Below, one piece after another: positions 47,401 to 64,000 of a stretch of DNA of 64,000 nucleotides. Below the pieces are notes generated by a model. It was not told where the DNA came from, did not search any database, and saw only the letters and a program-made list of their open reading frames with translations. Made by a program: the position numbers and the translations under genes. Within the stretch, counting starts at the first letter, position 1; the number at the start of each line of letters is the position of its first letter. Source of the stretch: Branchiostoma belcheri (Eukaryota; Chordata; Leptocardii; Amphioxiformes; Branchiostomatidae); contig NW_017804609.1 of the NCBI RefSeq assembly GCF_001625305.1, positions 438,287 through 502,286 of the forward strand, written 5' to 3'.

Positions 47401-50400
47401 TGTTAATATTATCTATGATATACTTCAAACAATTTTTTTGACAGTAACTGACAGAATTGTCATTATTGGGATAAAAGTTTTGGCTCTAATAAAACATACT
47501 AAACCATACATACTAATCTATGCTACAGGTAATACATAAATTATATATATCTAACAAGTTACGTCACACCAAACACATCCCTACTTCTGACGTCAGTGTG
47601 CCCATCCTTCCCTCCCTCCCCTGTTTGTCTGTGTTGTTTGTTTTGTTTTCAAACCAAACAATCTTCTGTTATCATCCTGGGTAACATCTGGAACTTTTCT
47701 CAGCCTCTCCTGACAAAAACACTGCTGATTATACTGTAGAACTGCAGGGAGAAAGTCTTAAGTCTGAAGAAAGTCGTATGTCTTAAGTCTAATTCTGTAG
47801 AATGGCTTCTGATATCAAATACTGTAATTACTGATTTTTTCACTGTACTGTTATGTTCACTGTAACTTCTGTACCGTGAACTTATCATTATGGTTAACAA
47901 ATAATGCCTGCACTTTCTTTTTCCTGCACCTGTCGCCACTGTGAATATATATTTAGTTTCCCCTTTGGCTCCTATCTTGTTTTCTTACTCCTTGTGTAAT
48001 AGGTGTGGGTCTGGAAAAAGTAACTTAAGTGAAGTGTGCTAACTTTTGTTTTTACTGTCAAAATTCCAAAACACCCAAACACTTCATTTCCAGTGACCTT
48101 GTGGTGACCTTGCTGATGGTAAGATCAGATGTCTGTGTCAAGTTACATTCCACACACGGTCAAATTTGGGCTCAAGGGCAATGTTGTTTTGGGTCGTCAG
48201 GCTGAAGGTCTAAGATGGTCTCCATAGCAACAACAGACAAACAAACAAACAAACAAACAAACAAACAAATGTACCTCGAACTCCTCCACACAGCTGATGC
48301 CCATGACGTCATGTAAACACCTCCCCAGCCACTCGTCTGGTTGCAGGTCTAATATCGTCTCCATGCAACCATCCAGGTTACGCTGGAGAGCCGACATCAC
48401 CGAGTGGGACAGGACTACTCCATGGCCAACCTGACATCAATACATCAATCAATCAATACATCAATCAATCAATCAATGAGTAAATCTATATCAATTAACC
48501 AACCAACCAACCGATCTATCAATAAATTGATCTATTTAACAACCAATATATACCTAAAGCAACCAATTATACATTTTCCAGTATATAAATCTATAAATCT
48601 ATTGATCAATCAACCAATCAATTGGTTTATTTATCCAAGAACTGACCCAGCAGTTTGGCACTGAAATGCTGATGTTATTTCAAGTTGCATCAAACTTGCC
48701 ATTCGATAATCTTGAAAATGTATATAAAAGCAAATGCTAGATGTTATTTTGATACAGTACCTTGCAGTAGTATCCATCCATGTCTCTAAACGGTACACGT
48801 TTGCCCATGTACACATCCCTGTCATGGTAGGAACATAATAATCAGTCACTGGCAGTAAGAACTGTGCACCTGTGCAACTTTTTATCAAACAGTGACACGT
48901 TGTAGTGCTGAAAGTGTTTAAAACAGTTTCAAAACAAGACTGGATAAACCATTGGGGCAAGAAGAAATACCAGGAGTGTCAGAAGAGGGTGTTACAACTG
49001 GGGGATTCTCAAGGTAGCCTTGGTACCATCCCGGTTAGTTTACGTCCGTTCCCAGTCGCTCCCACCAACCAAGCGACAGTGTGGGAGCGGACATAAACTA
49101 ACCAGGATGGTACCCAGGCTATTCTCAAGGTATTGTTAAGGTAAATAAGAGACTACAATTACTGATCATGACCTGTTCATACTGATGTGATCAAATATAT
49201 CCACCACGCGCTCCCCCTGTACGTAGGTGTGATCCGTGACTAGGTACGTCCAGTCGTAGTCCCGGTGGAAGTGGTCGTTAATGTACCGGATTGTCTGCGC
49301 CAGTTCCCAGACGGGCCGGTCATCGCCGTGGGTCACCACGTACATGCCTCCGGGCGCCTTCACGTTCCTGTAAACACGTAAACAAACAGAGCAAGAGGAT
49401 GTAAACAAACAGAGTCAGATAAATTTCAAGACAAGGCAGGATGTCCTTCATTTCAATGGCCCATAGTATCAAAGTATGTGACATTTTAAAACCTCAACAT
49501 ATATCAAAATATGTGACCTTTTGGCCATAAATATATGAAAATAACCTTGAGAACAAAACCATCACCTGAATGACATGTACTATGTTTTTATTAGCATATT
49601 TGCTACTGTAATCCTTTCGCATTTTTGGTGTTTTGGTGCAAACTGTGCTAAAACAAGCTACGCCAGCTATACAGATACAGTATTCAAAGCTGGTGTGTCA
49701 TGCCAAGAGGCAGATACACTGGCTACTAAGTATTCAGACACTTAGACACAGAAGTCTTCTATCGCCTAACAGCCTACATTGTACACCTACCTTGTGCCTG
49801 TGAAGTACAGAAGTTTATGGATGTAGTGTGCCAGGGTCTTGTTCAGTGCGACTGCCACCGTGTCCAGTTTCTCCCTCGATGTAATCACACCGACCACTAA
49901 CTTCTCCCGAATGCCCAGCTCCGTGCTGATGTAACGTGCGCGGAACGGAGCCTTGCCTCCGGACTTCACCGGCTTTGGGTCCTGTAGGCAGAGTTTTAGA
50001 AGGGGAAGAATTTATTCCTCTTAAGTCTAATCCGCAAAGGAAAAATCTGCTAAAGTCATTTTAAGAAAATCAAAGTATTTAGCACTTGCATTCATAAGCA
50101 TTTAAGATTATGTCTAACGGGAGGGGTCCTAGTATCTAACAAAGGCCAATCTGAGGAGAGAGTTAGGTATCTAAAATACACAAATTATGACTAAAACAAT
50201 CTATAACTATTTTTCTGTCCCAAACAAGTCTTCTTTGTACCATTACGCTACTTGCTCCAAAGTGGCTGTTTCAAAATCAAAGCTGCGTTTTTTAACACGC
50301 TCGTCAACCCCCGAACAAGCGTCGAATTTATACAGATTTTTCAATCGTCTGTTATCGGAGCGTGCGAACTGGAACAAACTTTGTGAGAATACCGATATCA

Positions 50401-51052
50401 ACACAGAAACTTTGTCCATTCTTGTGGTTATTTATAGGCACGTGCTCCCATGCATAGCGCGGCGACAAGGATTTTTCAAACTAGTACGGAATTAGGGGTA
50501 GGTCGGAATTAGGACACCCCCCCCCGTTAAGCTATCAAAGTACCCTGCTGGGTTTCTGCTGACAGGTGCATTCAGTAATTAAACTAATTATTTTATGATA
50601 AGAATGATGCTCCTGGGGTCAATTCTTAAAAGTCACTCGTAGCTCTAAACATCTTAAACTCACCTGTACAAAGTTAGGTTAAAGTCAAATTCCAGTTGGC
50701 ACATAATTTGTAACTTTATTTTACACATATTTGTTTGTTATGGCTGTTAGGAGGTTAACCTTGTTAAACGATATGGGAGCTGTTCCCTTGTTCTAGGCTA
50801 TACAGAAGTTTTTCTATGTTATACCGTGATGATCCTGGGCTCGAAGTCCTCGTCGTTGTAGTTCTGTAGTTCGGGAGACTCCTGTACAGAGTTGGGTTTC
50901 CTCAGTCTGGCCACCTGGTCTACAGAACCCTCAGACGTGCACCCTTCCTCCAGCAGAGGCAGGCACACCAAACACAGCGTAAAACCCAGCGATAAACCCA
51001 CGATCAGGGGCATGAAGGGCCGCAAATACAGCATAGACGGCTGCCGACGCAT
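44429..51052 (-). CDS. CHPF: Chondroitin polymerizing factor
   Basis: Ten exons join in frame (about 766 aa; human CHPF is 775): 51052-50825, 49981-49791, 49367-49173, 48818-48761, 48430-48275, 47373-47299, 47144-47037, 46440-46145, 45685-45484 and 45220-44429. Start MRRQPSMLYLRPFMPL with a Golgi signal anchor (IVGLSLGFTLCLVCLP). Family landmarks include RARYISTELGIREKLVVGV, QPDEWLGRCLHDVMGISC, FDVLSWDYFTETHLYTC, LRPLSQVEIIPMPYV, ISKKHPVDALFLL, FLNRCRMNTIAGWQAFFP and EACFYNSDYM. CHPF partners chondroitin synthases in the Golgi to polymerise chondroitin. As in vertebrate CHPF, the metal-binding DxD positions of CHSY enzymes look degenerate (TYLVTDHTYV; VTVTDELSIEF), suggesting a scaffold role. 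Shares a 154-bp spacer with PSMC5. Confidence 0.93.
45770..45912 (+). repeat. Retroposon 3' tail in a CHPF intron
   Basis: The segment ends with gggtatcgaaataaacgaataaacgaacgg, an (ATAAACGA)n-type tail typical of LINE or SINE 3' ends. It lies in the intron between exons 9 and 8. Confidence 0.45.
46503..46802 (-). repeat. Array of spare heads of CHPF exon 8
   Basis: Two near-complete copies (exon-like 46503-46573 and 46636-46706) and one fragment (46770-46802) lie upstream of the real exon head at 46440, with a 133-bp period that includes an AATTAATC-rich intron piece. Each copy has an acceptor AG. They repeat the codons TQIKNLSHKTPEGEAGLTWP; the three codon differences I see in each full copy are all silent. 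Confidence 0.9.
48196..48270 (-). repeat. Fragment of CHPF exon 5 plus (CAAA)n
   Basis: tcgtcaggctgaaggtctaagatggtctccat resembles the interior of exon 5 (tcgtctggttgcaggtctaatatcgtctccat, near 48333). Between it and the real exon is a (CAAA)n run of about eight units. Confidence 0.6.
49015..49121. mobile_element. TAGCCTTGG-ended 107-bp element with TTCTCAAGG duplication
   Basis: About 41-bp arms: tagccttggtaccatcccgg... against ...ccaggatggtacccaggcta. An exact 9-bp duplication TTCTCAAGG lies at 49006-49014 and 49122-49130. Located in CHPF intron 3. Confidence 0.9.
50187..50495 (+). other. Unassigned 102-codon open frame in CHPF intron 1
   Basis: Opens MTKTIYNYFSVPNK and closes GFFKLVRN. 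Composition looks protein-like (SSTPEQASNLYRFFNRLLSE), but I recognise no family and see no splice context. It could be a fragment of a mobile element or chance. Confidence 0.2.
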
Positions 51053-51206
51053 CTTAGGTTCACTCAACAGCCGTCTGTAAGAAAATTTCAAGCGTTTAAG
51101 GCGGAAATAACGCGTCCAGACGGAGAAAATATTTTGAGAAGTCTCGTCTCTCACCACTTAAAGTTACCCAGAAGGCAGCGCGACGGGTCAGAGGTCACAC
51201 GTCAGG
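51053..51206. promoter_or_regulatory. Shared bidirectional promoter of CHPF and PSMC5
   Basis: Start codons at 51052 (minus) and 51207 (plus) face away from each other with 154 bp between. No TATA box is obvious. The PSMC5-proximal part is GC-richer (gcagcgcgacgggtcagaggtcacacgtcagg). A short head-to-head arrangement with a housekeeping gene implies a common promoter. Confidence 0.7.
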
Positions 51207-57304
<6,098 letters not shown>

Positions 57305-57370
57305 TGCTGGTGCATTCTGGGATAGCTTCCTGCCCCTGGGACTTGTGGGATATCGTCACACATTGTTCTG

Positions 57371-57376
57371 AATAAA
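57371..57376 (+). promoter_or_regulatory. Polyadenylation signal of PSMC5
   Basis: AATAAA 67 nt after the stop codon. Confidence 0.65.
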
Positions 57377-58065
57377 CACCAAGAGGAGACAGTAAAGCAT
57401 ACAAAATCACCTTGTATATTTTGACAGTAATTATTAATCTCTAAATGTAGAATAAATATGAGTACAGTAAGATTGTCCAATGTGAACAAACATGGATGAC
57501 ATGTACGTTTCTTGAAGATTTGTCACCTAAAAATACCCTGGATTGTCCTAGATTCCTCATGTGGACTCAGTATGTAGTTACATTTGTATATGCTTCTTGT
57601 AACAAACAAGGACACACAATAAATGTGATAGTAAGCCGAGCAGTACAGAAGATTTGTGAGAGCACTTGTTGTTTTCATTCTGTCAATCAGTTTCCTCCAT
57701 TTAAGTTCATATAAACTATATTAACTACTATCTACATTTGTAAACTTGAAATCGGTAGTATAATTTATGAGAACCATGCAAGTTATGACTTCACACAGAA
57801 GCGTACCATTTTATTTTCCTTACACAGACAGAACTGGGCTGATCATGTCGCCTCTACCAGGCTTTGGGAGGCAACTGTAAAGGGTAGAAGATGGCCAAAT
57901 ACTGAAATAGATGACATGCCAGGGGAGTTAGTCTGCTAGAGAGTACACTTCGGGTGCGGCAAAAAAATACTTTCTAGCAGCTCCCTTGGCATGTTTTCTG
58001 TCTATCTGTTCAATTTCTAATCTTTGCAGTAGCCTTCAAAAGCCTGGCTACCAGTGATACACACA
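57377..58065. other. Intergenic and 3' UTR stretch between PSMC5 and the zinc-finger gene
   Basis: No gene. Contains TTTATT at 57810-57815 (AATAAA on the minus strand), a plausible end for the zinc-finger transcript, and the fold-back listed next. Confidence 0.5.
57850..58052. mobile_element. Fold-back MITE in the zinc-finger gene 3' UTR
   Basis: cgcctctaccaggctttgggaggc... answers ...agccttcaaaagcctggctacc with imperfect arms of about 80 bp (ttggccaaatactgaaatagatgacatgcca against ggcatgttttctgtctatctgttcaa). Relative of 4645-4819. Confidence 0.65.
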
Positions 58066-61000
58066 TCAGACTGTAGATAACTTGACGATCTTGACCTTCA
58101 CCCTTGGCACAGTATGACTAGACAGATGTCCAGCCAGATCCTCCTGTAGACATTCATAACAGAAGCTGCACTCGTAGCCCTGCTCCGAAGGCGCAAAGAA
58201 CGTCTGAACGGTTTCCCAGGACATCTGTAGTGTGATCTGGTCCTGACCTGCTGCTGATGGCTGGTAACTGTGACAGTACGTGGTCAGATCTTCCCAGCTG
58301 CTCCATACATTGTTGCACGGCGAGGCACACTTGAATCTTAGCCCTTCCTCTTTGAGTTGAGTCACATCAAGGAAAGAGAAGTCTGAGTTTGGAGCGTTGG
58401 TGATGTTCTGATCTTTTGGCTCAGTTTTTACAGTGTTAGAGCTGGGTTCAGTGCTCTTTTTGTGTCTGTTGCTTTCCTCTGACCTTACAAAGTCTGAGTT
58501 TGGAGCAAGTTGGGTGATGCTCTGGTCTTTTTGCTCAGTTTTCACAGTGTTAGAGCTGTTCTTTTTGTGTCTGTTGCTTTCTTCTGACTTGACAACTGTA
58601 GGTTTTGGATTGTCGTCCAAAGCAATCTGCTTCTTTTTGGGACTCGATTCTCTTTTGGGACTCTCTTTTCTTTTGGAACTCTCTTTTCTTACGAGACTCT
58701 GACAGAGACGATGCTGGGTTGGTTTGGAGCTAGTTGATCTGTCAGAGTTTGACACAGAAGTCTGACTCTGGTGGCCTTTTGGTGTCGCAGTCTGTGAAGA
58801 CATCATACTACTGATGATATCATTGCCAGGCTTGGACTTGACTGTGGGTTTTGTGGTGACATTCAAGGATTGCAGACACCCGTTTGCTTTCGATGTGGAA
58901 GACTGCACACCCTTCTGATGAGGCAACCCAGCTGCAGTACCAGTAGAAGCTCCTTTTGGTTGATACCCAGAAAACTGACAAGCTGAACTTTTCCCTGTAC
59001 CAGTGACAGCACCTTTCTGCAAGTACCCAACAAAAGTAGTTGCAGATGCTATAGAGGCACCTTTCTGCAACCCTACAGATTCAGTGGAAGCACCTTTTTG
59101 TTGGTCCCTAGCTGCAAACAAACATGTCCCTGCACCAGTAACAACAGTTTTCTTCGAGAGCCCTGCAATGGTAGTTGCAGATCTATTGTAAGCAGGTTTT
59201 GGGGTGTACCCAGAAAAGGTAGCTGTTGTCTCTAGGCCGGCTGCGGTGGATTTCTGAGTTTGCGCCGGTGTTGATGCACCTTTCTGGGGATACCGGGCAA
59301 ACTGGTGTGCTGTTTTCTCTGCACTAGTAACTGCACTTTTCTTCAACGGCCCAGAAGTGGTAGTTGCAGATCTGTTGTAAGCAGGTTTTGGGGTGTACCC
59401 TGGAAATGAAGCTGTTGTCCCTGGACCAGTGGATTCCTCAGTTTGTACTGGTGTTGAGGCACCTTTTTTGGGATACCCAGCGAACTGTTGTGCCATTTTC
59501 CCTACACCAGTAACTGCACTTTTCTTCAAGAGCTCTGAGATTGTAGCTGCAGACTTACTATCAGAAGCAGATTTTTTAGTGTACCCAGGAAAGGAAGATG
59601 TTTTCCCTGGACCAGTGGATTCCTGAGTTTGTGCTGGTGTTGAGGCAGCTTTCTGGGGATACCCAGCAAACTGGTGCGCCGTCTTCCCGACAGTCACCAC
59701 GTTCTTCCGGATGTATTTAGTGAAGCTGCCCATCACTGAGACGTGGTGCTGCCTCTGTGCATGCTCCAGGATAGAGGAGAAGTAGCGGTACTGGGAGGAG
59801 CAGATGGAGCACTCGTACACCTAAAGGGGGAGAGGTACTTGTTTTTAGTAGGATACAGGAGTTTTCTTTTACACAGCCAAGATCGTTTGCCTTGCTTACA
59901 TTTCAATCTCTATCAGCCGCATTTAGAATTGTGTTCTCGCCGCAAAAGCGCCACCTATATCAGCTACAGACAGCAGCGAGAAGCAGAACTCCAGTCAAAA
60001 GCTCTGAGGAAGGTGTCTGATAGACACTGAAACGTAATATAAGCAAGGTAAACAATTTGGTTGTGTAAAAGAAAACTATATACTTTACCAACCTGATGAA
60101 ACTATTTTCAGACTGTTTTTCAGTGTGCTGTAATACCCAGCAGAATGTCGAAATCTTGTTCTGCAATTCAGAAATACTTTATGCAATTCGAAAAATACAA
60201 GCAAAATTGCTTGTACATGTATATTATGGAGTCAGTATTAAACACAGAAGCTCTTAAACACCATTGAACCCCCGGCCTAGCCTGATTTTTTTTCACTGAT
60301 TTCTGTCTGCAAAATTGCAGGTTGATTAATTTTTAAATCCTTCTGCAATATCAAAAATGTCTCTGCAATATACAGACTGCAGATGGGTACTAGTATTTCT
60401 AACACTGACCTGGTAGGAGCTGCGCAGGTTGGCTGTCATCCTGGAGGGCAGGCGGGACAACAGAGGTGCAGATCTCGTGCCAGCATCAACAGGAGGCACC
60501 CATGTACTACTACTAGTGCTAACTGTAACATCTCCTTCAACTGGAGCCATTGTCTGGACTTCCTGGGTATTCTGATCAGTGTGAGATGGTTCACTGTTGC
60601 TCACAGGTGTACATGTAGGTTGTCTAGTTTCTTGTCTTGTTTCTGGTGCCTTGGAATTGGACGTCGTGTTGGCGGCTAAAGCTGGAAAGTAGGAAGAAAG
60701 TCTCTTCTTGCTCGCCTTGTTACAAAACTCTTCCCGTTCCACCCGACGTTTTTTCCCGGTTGTTGCACTACTGCCTTCTCTTTCCAGCTCCAACAGACAT
60801 CTTTTCCCCGTTGTCTCCATGCTGCCTTCTCTTTCTGGTTCCAACAAGCGTTTCTTCCCTGTTGTTGCACTACTGCCTTCTTTTTCCGGTTCCAACAGAC
60901 GTTTTTGCCCTGTTGTTGCACTTCTGTCTCTCTCCTGGTAGCTTTTAGGCCCAGCAGCAGCGAGCTGACACCACTTACGGGTGAAGAAAAAAGACTCCAC

Positions 61001-64000
61001 GCTTTCCGTTACCTGAGTGAGAGAGAGAGAGCGAGAGAGAGAGGGAGAGAAAGAGAGAATGGTTATTCACAAGCAAACTTTAATAGGTAAACAACTGTCA
61101 CAAATAAGAAGTTATGTTTACTGTGATAAGTTTACATGTAGCTGAATTGAGTTGTGACTTAACATACGTACGTTAATTATAACAATAAAATTCTCGCAGA
61201 TATACATGTAGTTGATAAAAATTGTATATTACAATGTATTAAATAAACCTCTTTTTAAAATGGCATTATAATAAAATCACACTTTAACGTTGTCATATTA
61301 TTACACACATGTGAATGTATCAAGAGACTGATGTCATGTTTTTGGACCACTGTGGAGATCTTCATTCAGTAAAATTGTTTCACAAATTCTCGGGCTCTTT
61401 GTGAATCTTACAGTTCTAGCTTTCTGAGTGTTCAGCTGATGACTAGATCTGGTGAGTCTGCCTGTTACCTACTGGTGCACCCAACCTAAAAAATTGGGTG
61501 CACAAAATTTTCTGTGGGTGCACCATATAAGATAAAATAAGTAGAATGTCAGTGAAAACTAATTATGTTTCATTTCTAAAGAAAAGTACTACAGGAATGA
61601 TTTTAATATTTTTCTGACACTAAGATGTTAAGAATATGCTGAATACTAGTACTTCTCTACATTTAATTTTAACATCTTGACATACGTAAGCCTACAAAAA
61701 ATATTTGGGTGCATTGGTGCACCCGTACCCACAGAAAAAAAATTGGGTGCACTACCCAGTATTTCCAGCCCTGTTACCTGATGTTTCCACTGCAGGTGAA
61801 ACTTCATGGCAGCGTAGCCTTTTATATTCATGTGTTCCTTGCACAGACAGCAGGTGTATAATTGCCTGGACTGTATATGTACAGGCTGAGCTCCTGATGC
61901 CTGCAAAGGATTGACACTGACAGCCCTCTCTACACCAGTACTGTATGTTAGAGGTTCCCTAGCAGCAGGCATTGGAACTGGTGTAACCTGCTTGGATAGT
62001 TTCTGGATGGCAGCAGGTCTGGCATGTGTGCTGGAGTTTTGTTTCACGTGTTCCTTGCTCTGACTGCAAGTGTTTAATGGCCCACCTACATGTACACTGA
62101 CATCCCTCTCTTTACCACTACTGTACTTTAGAGGCTCTCTAACAGGAGGCATTGGAACAGGCGTAACCGGCTTTGATAGTTTTTGGATGGCAGCAGGTCT
62201 GGCATGTGTGGTGGAGTTTTGTTTCATGTGTTCCTTGCTCTGACTGCAAGTGTTTGATGGCCTTCCTACATGTATAGGCTCTGGTCCTGATGCCTGTGGA
62301 GGGTTGACAATGACAGTTCTTTCTCTATCAGAAATGCGTTGAGGTGCTGATGGAATGTAACTTAGATATTCTCTAACAGGAGGCATTGTAGCAGGCCTGG
62401 GATGAGTGGTAGAGTTTTGTCTCATGTTGGGAGGACCTGTCTGCCCACTTGTGTTGTGAGAAGTTTGCTCTGATGCTCTCTCTGCATCAGAAATGTGGTG
62501 TAGAGTTGTGGGGATGGATGACACACGAGGGGGAACATGGGAGGTGCTTGTTTGCAGAGTTACACTGTCAGGAGTCTGCTCTCTTGTCCCAACAGTCCCG
62601 GGCCTCCCACAGACGTTTTCACAGATGAGCTGAGCTCTGAGGAAGGAGGACCCAGTGAGTGCAGTGATTTGGTGACTCTGGAGATGTGAGGTGATGTCAG
62701 AATGCAGGGTACTGCCGATGTCTGCTTGGCACAGGTTACAGAAGAATTTCATCTCTACTTGGTGTTTCGCTGGTGTTGTGTTGTCCATAGATTTCTTTGG
62801 TGGTATCAATGCTGTGCCAACCTTATTTGTGTCTGGTGGCTCCATTTTCACACAAGTTTTCTGAATGCCAGCATTTGAGGCATCTTTTTGTAGGCTCCTG
62901 TTTTCTGGAACATGTTCCCATGTGTCTGGTGGCTCTGTTTTCACACAGGCTTTCTGGTATTCCATCACAGTTCTTTCTTGTGGCATTGTCTGTGGTTGCA
63001 TCAATGCTGTACTTGCAGCTCCATTTGAGGCACCTTCTTGTAATTGTAGGCTGGTGTTATCAGGAATATGTTCCACCGTTTCGGGTTGCTCTGTTTTGAC
63101 ATAGGCTTTCTGTGAGGTGCCTGTTTGTAGGTTTGTGTTCCAAGAAATTTGTTCCATTGTGTCAGGTGGCTCTGTTTTGACAGACACCTTCAGTTGATTT
63201 TCTGTGACAGCATTTTCTTCTGGCATTGTACATGTGTCCATGGATGTCTCTGTAGTTGGTGGCATGAATGTTGTGCTGGATCCATTTGAGGTATCTGTGT
63301 GTAGGCTTGCATTCCACTTAGGAATTTGTTCCATTGTGTCATCAGGTGGCTCTGTTTTGACAGACACCTTCAGTTGGCTGTCTGTGACAGCATTTTCCTC
63401 TGGCATTGTGTCCATAGATGTCTCTGGTGTGTCAGGTCTATTTGAGGTGCCTGTGTGTAGGTTTGTGTTCCAATGAATTTGTTCCAGTGTTTCGGGTGGC
63501 TCTGTTTTCACACAAACCTTCAGCTGATTTTCCACAACAACACTTTCTAGTGGTGTTGTATTGATGGATGTTGTCGATGGCATCAATGTTGTGCTACCAG
63601 TAGTTCTATTAGACGTGCTTGTTAGCTCACCTGTGTTGTCAGGATATTGTTCCACTGTGTTTAGCTCAGGAGCTTTCTGGTGATCTGCTTCAGGACGTTT
63701 GAAGGAGCACTTTCCTTGGTGCTTGCTGTTTGTTGTTTCTGAGGGGCTTGTGTTGCCAGGAGTCTGTTGTGTGTCACCTCTGTTTGTTCTTACTAAAGGT
63801 GGCATTTCAGAAGGGCCTTGTACATCTACTCTGCTGTCTGTTGTTTCTAAAGGTGGCAGATCTGAGGGCCTTGTATTATCAGTAGGCTGTTGCGCATCTA
63901 CTACCTTTGCTGTTTCCAAAGATGGCACACCTGAGGGGCTTGTAGGCTGTTGTGTGTGATGTCTTTTTGTTATTTCCAAAGGTGGCATTTTTAGGGAGCT
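58066..64000 (-). CDS. C2H2-like zinc-finger protein with SUMO-consensus arrays (5' end beyond window)
   Basis: Three exons keep one frame: 64000(or beyond)-61778, 61012-60410 and 59820-58066; the start is outside. Scattered C2H2-like units: FFCNLCQADIGSTLHSDITS...H, YTCCLCKEHMNIKGYAAMKF...H, YECSICSSQYRYFSSILEHA...H, and two C-terminal ones (FKCASPCNNVWSSWEDL..., YECSFCYECLQEDLAGH...). Two of them end exactly at exon junctions. Between them are low-complexity repeats: six VKTEPP-type units about 40-60 aa apart (62830-63530), SATTGKKRLLEPEREGS repeated four times (60730-60935), and FAGYPQKGAS/FPGYTPKPAYNRSAT units (59000-59700). VKTE and VKSE recur near the end (58420-58600). Probably a nuclear, SUMO-modified regulator; I do not recognise an orthologue. 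Confidence 0.7.
60004..60033 (+). other. Hammerhead-like hairpin CTGAGGA-stem-GAAAC
   Basis: CTGAGGA, AG, a 6-bp stem GTGTCT/AGACAC with loop GAT, T, then GAAACG. Located in the intron between the last two exons of the zinc-finger gene. Confidence 0.4.
61013..61060. repeat. (GA)n tract at an acceptor
   Basis: gagagagagagcgagagagagagggagag on plus gives a long (CT)n polypyrimidine tract directly before the minus-strand acceptor at 61013, an unusually strong tract. Confidence 0.8.
61469..61773. mobile_element. CAGGGCTGGAAATAC-ended element on a splice donor
   Basis: Read on minus it starts cagggctggaaatactgggtgca, matching 52593. TTACC flanks it at 61464-61468 and 61774-61778. The right copy, reversed (GGTAA), is the last exon base plus the GTAA donor of the zinc-finger gene. 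The far end lacks the standard terminus, so that end may be truncated. Confidence 0.7.

Overview
The window is animal nuclear DNA, most probably from a cephalochordate (amphioxus, Branchiostoma). The genes are split by many short GT-AG introns. Their proteins are close to, but clearly distinct from, vertebrate orthologues. The introns and spacers are packed with small fold-back DNA transposons, tRNA-type SINEs and microsatellites, and two runs of N mark a draft assembly. The species call is inference from gene similarity and repeat style; no search was run.

Layout, left to right. 1-2186: a LINE 3' tail, a perfect fold-back element and unassigned spacer. 2187-5443 (-): a four-exon NXPE-family protein. 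5444-9072: transposon-rich spacer. 9073-15014 (+): isopentenyl-diphosphate isomerase (IDI1) with a transit-peptide exon. 16836-34113 (-): MAP3K20/ZAK, the alpha-type ribosome-stress kinase (kinase, coiled coil, SAM, sensor and C-terminal regions) in 21 exons, with an RG-rich tail. 34114-36400: nested DNA transposons. 36406-37355 (+): the C-terminal half of an alpha-tubulin gene. 37874-40468 (-): a leucine-rich-repeat membrane protein with three tyrosine-rich tail repeats, interrupted by a sequence gap. 40469-44428: repeats. 44429-51052 (-): chondroitin polymerizing factor (CHPF), head to head with 51207-57304 (+): proteasome ATPase PSMC5/Rpt6, only 154 bp between start codons. 58066-64000 (-): a large C2H2-like protein carrying an array of SUMO-consensus motifs, running off the right end.

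The genes do not form one pathway; this is an ordinary stretch of chordate genome. The most unusual signal is shared by four of them. Many exons are preceded by truncated tandem copies of their own acceptor site and exon head, and a few are followed by copies of exon tail plus donor. In several cases the intronic copies differ from the real exon almost only at silent positions. I counted at least 12 such events in IDI1, MAP3K20, CHPF and PSMC5. Either these exons are being renewed from small intronic arrays, or haplotypes have been mixed in the assembly; the duplicated flanks of the N-gap at 11 kb show that assembly duplication does occur here.

Other signals are: a family of roughly 100-210 bp elements with TAGCCTGG-type ends and 9-10 bp target duplications; elements with CAGGGCTSGAAAT ends and 5 bp target duplications sitting exactly on splice donors; a three-level transposon nest; and several dispersed hairpins with a hammerhead-like CTGANGA...GAAA frame and covarying stems.
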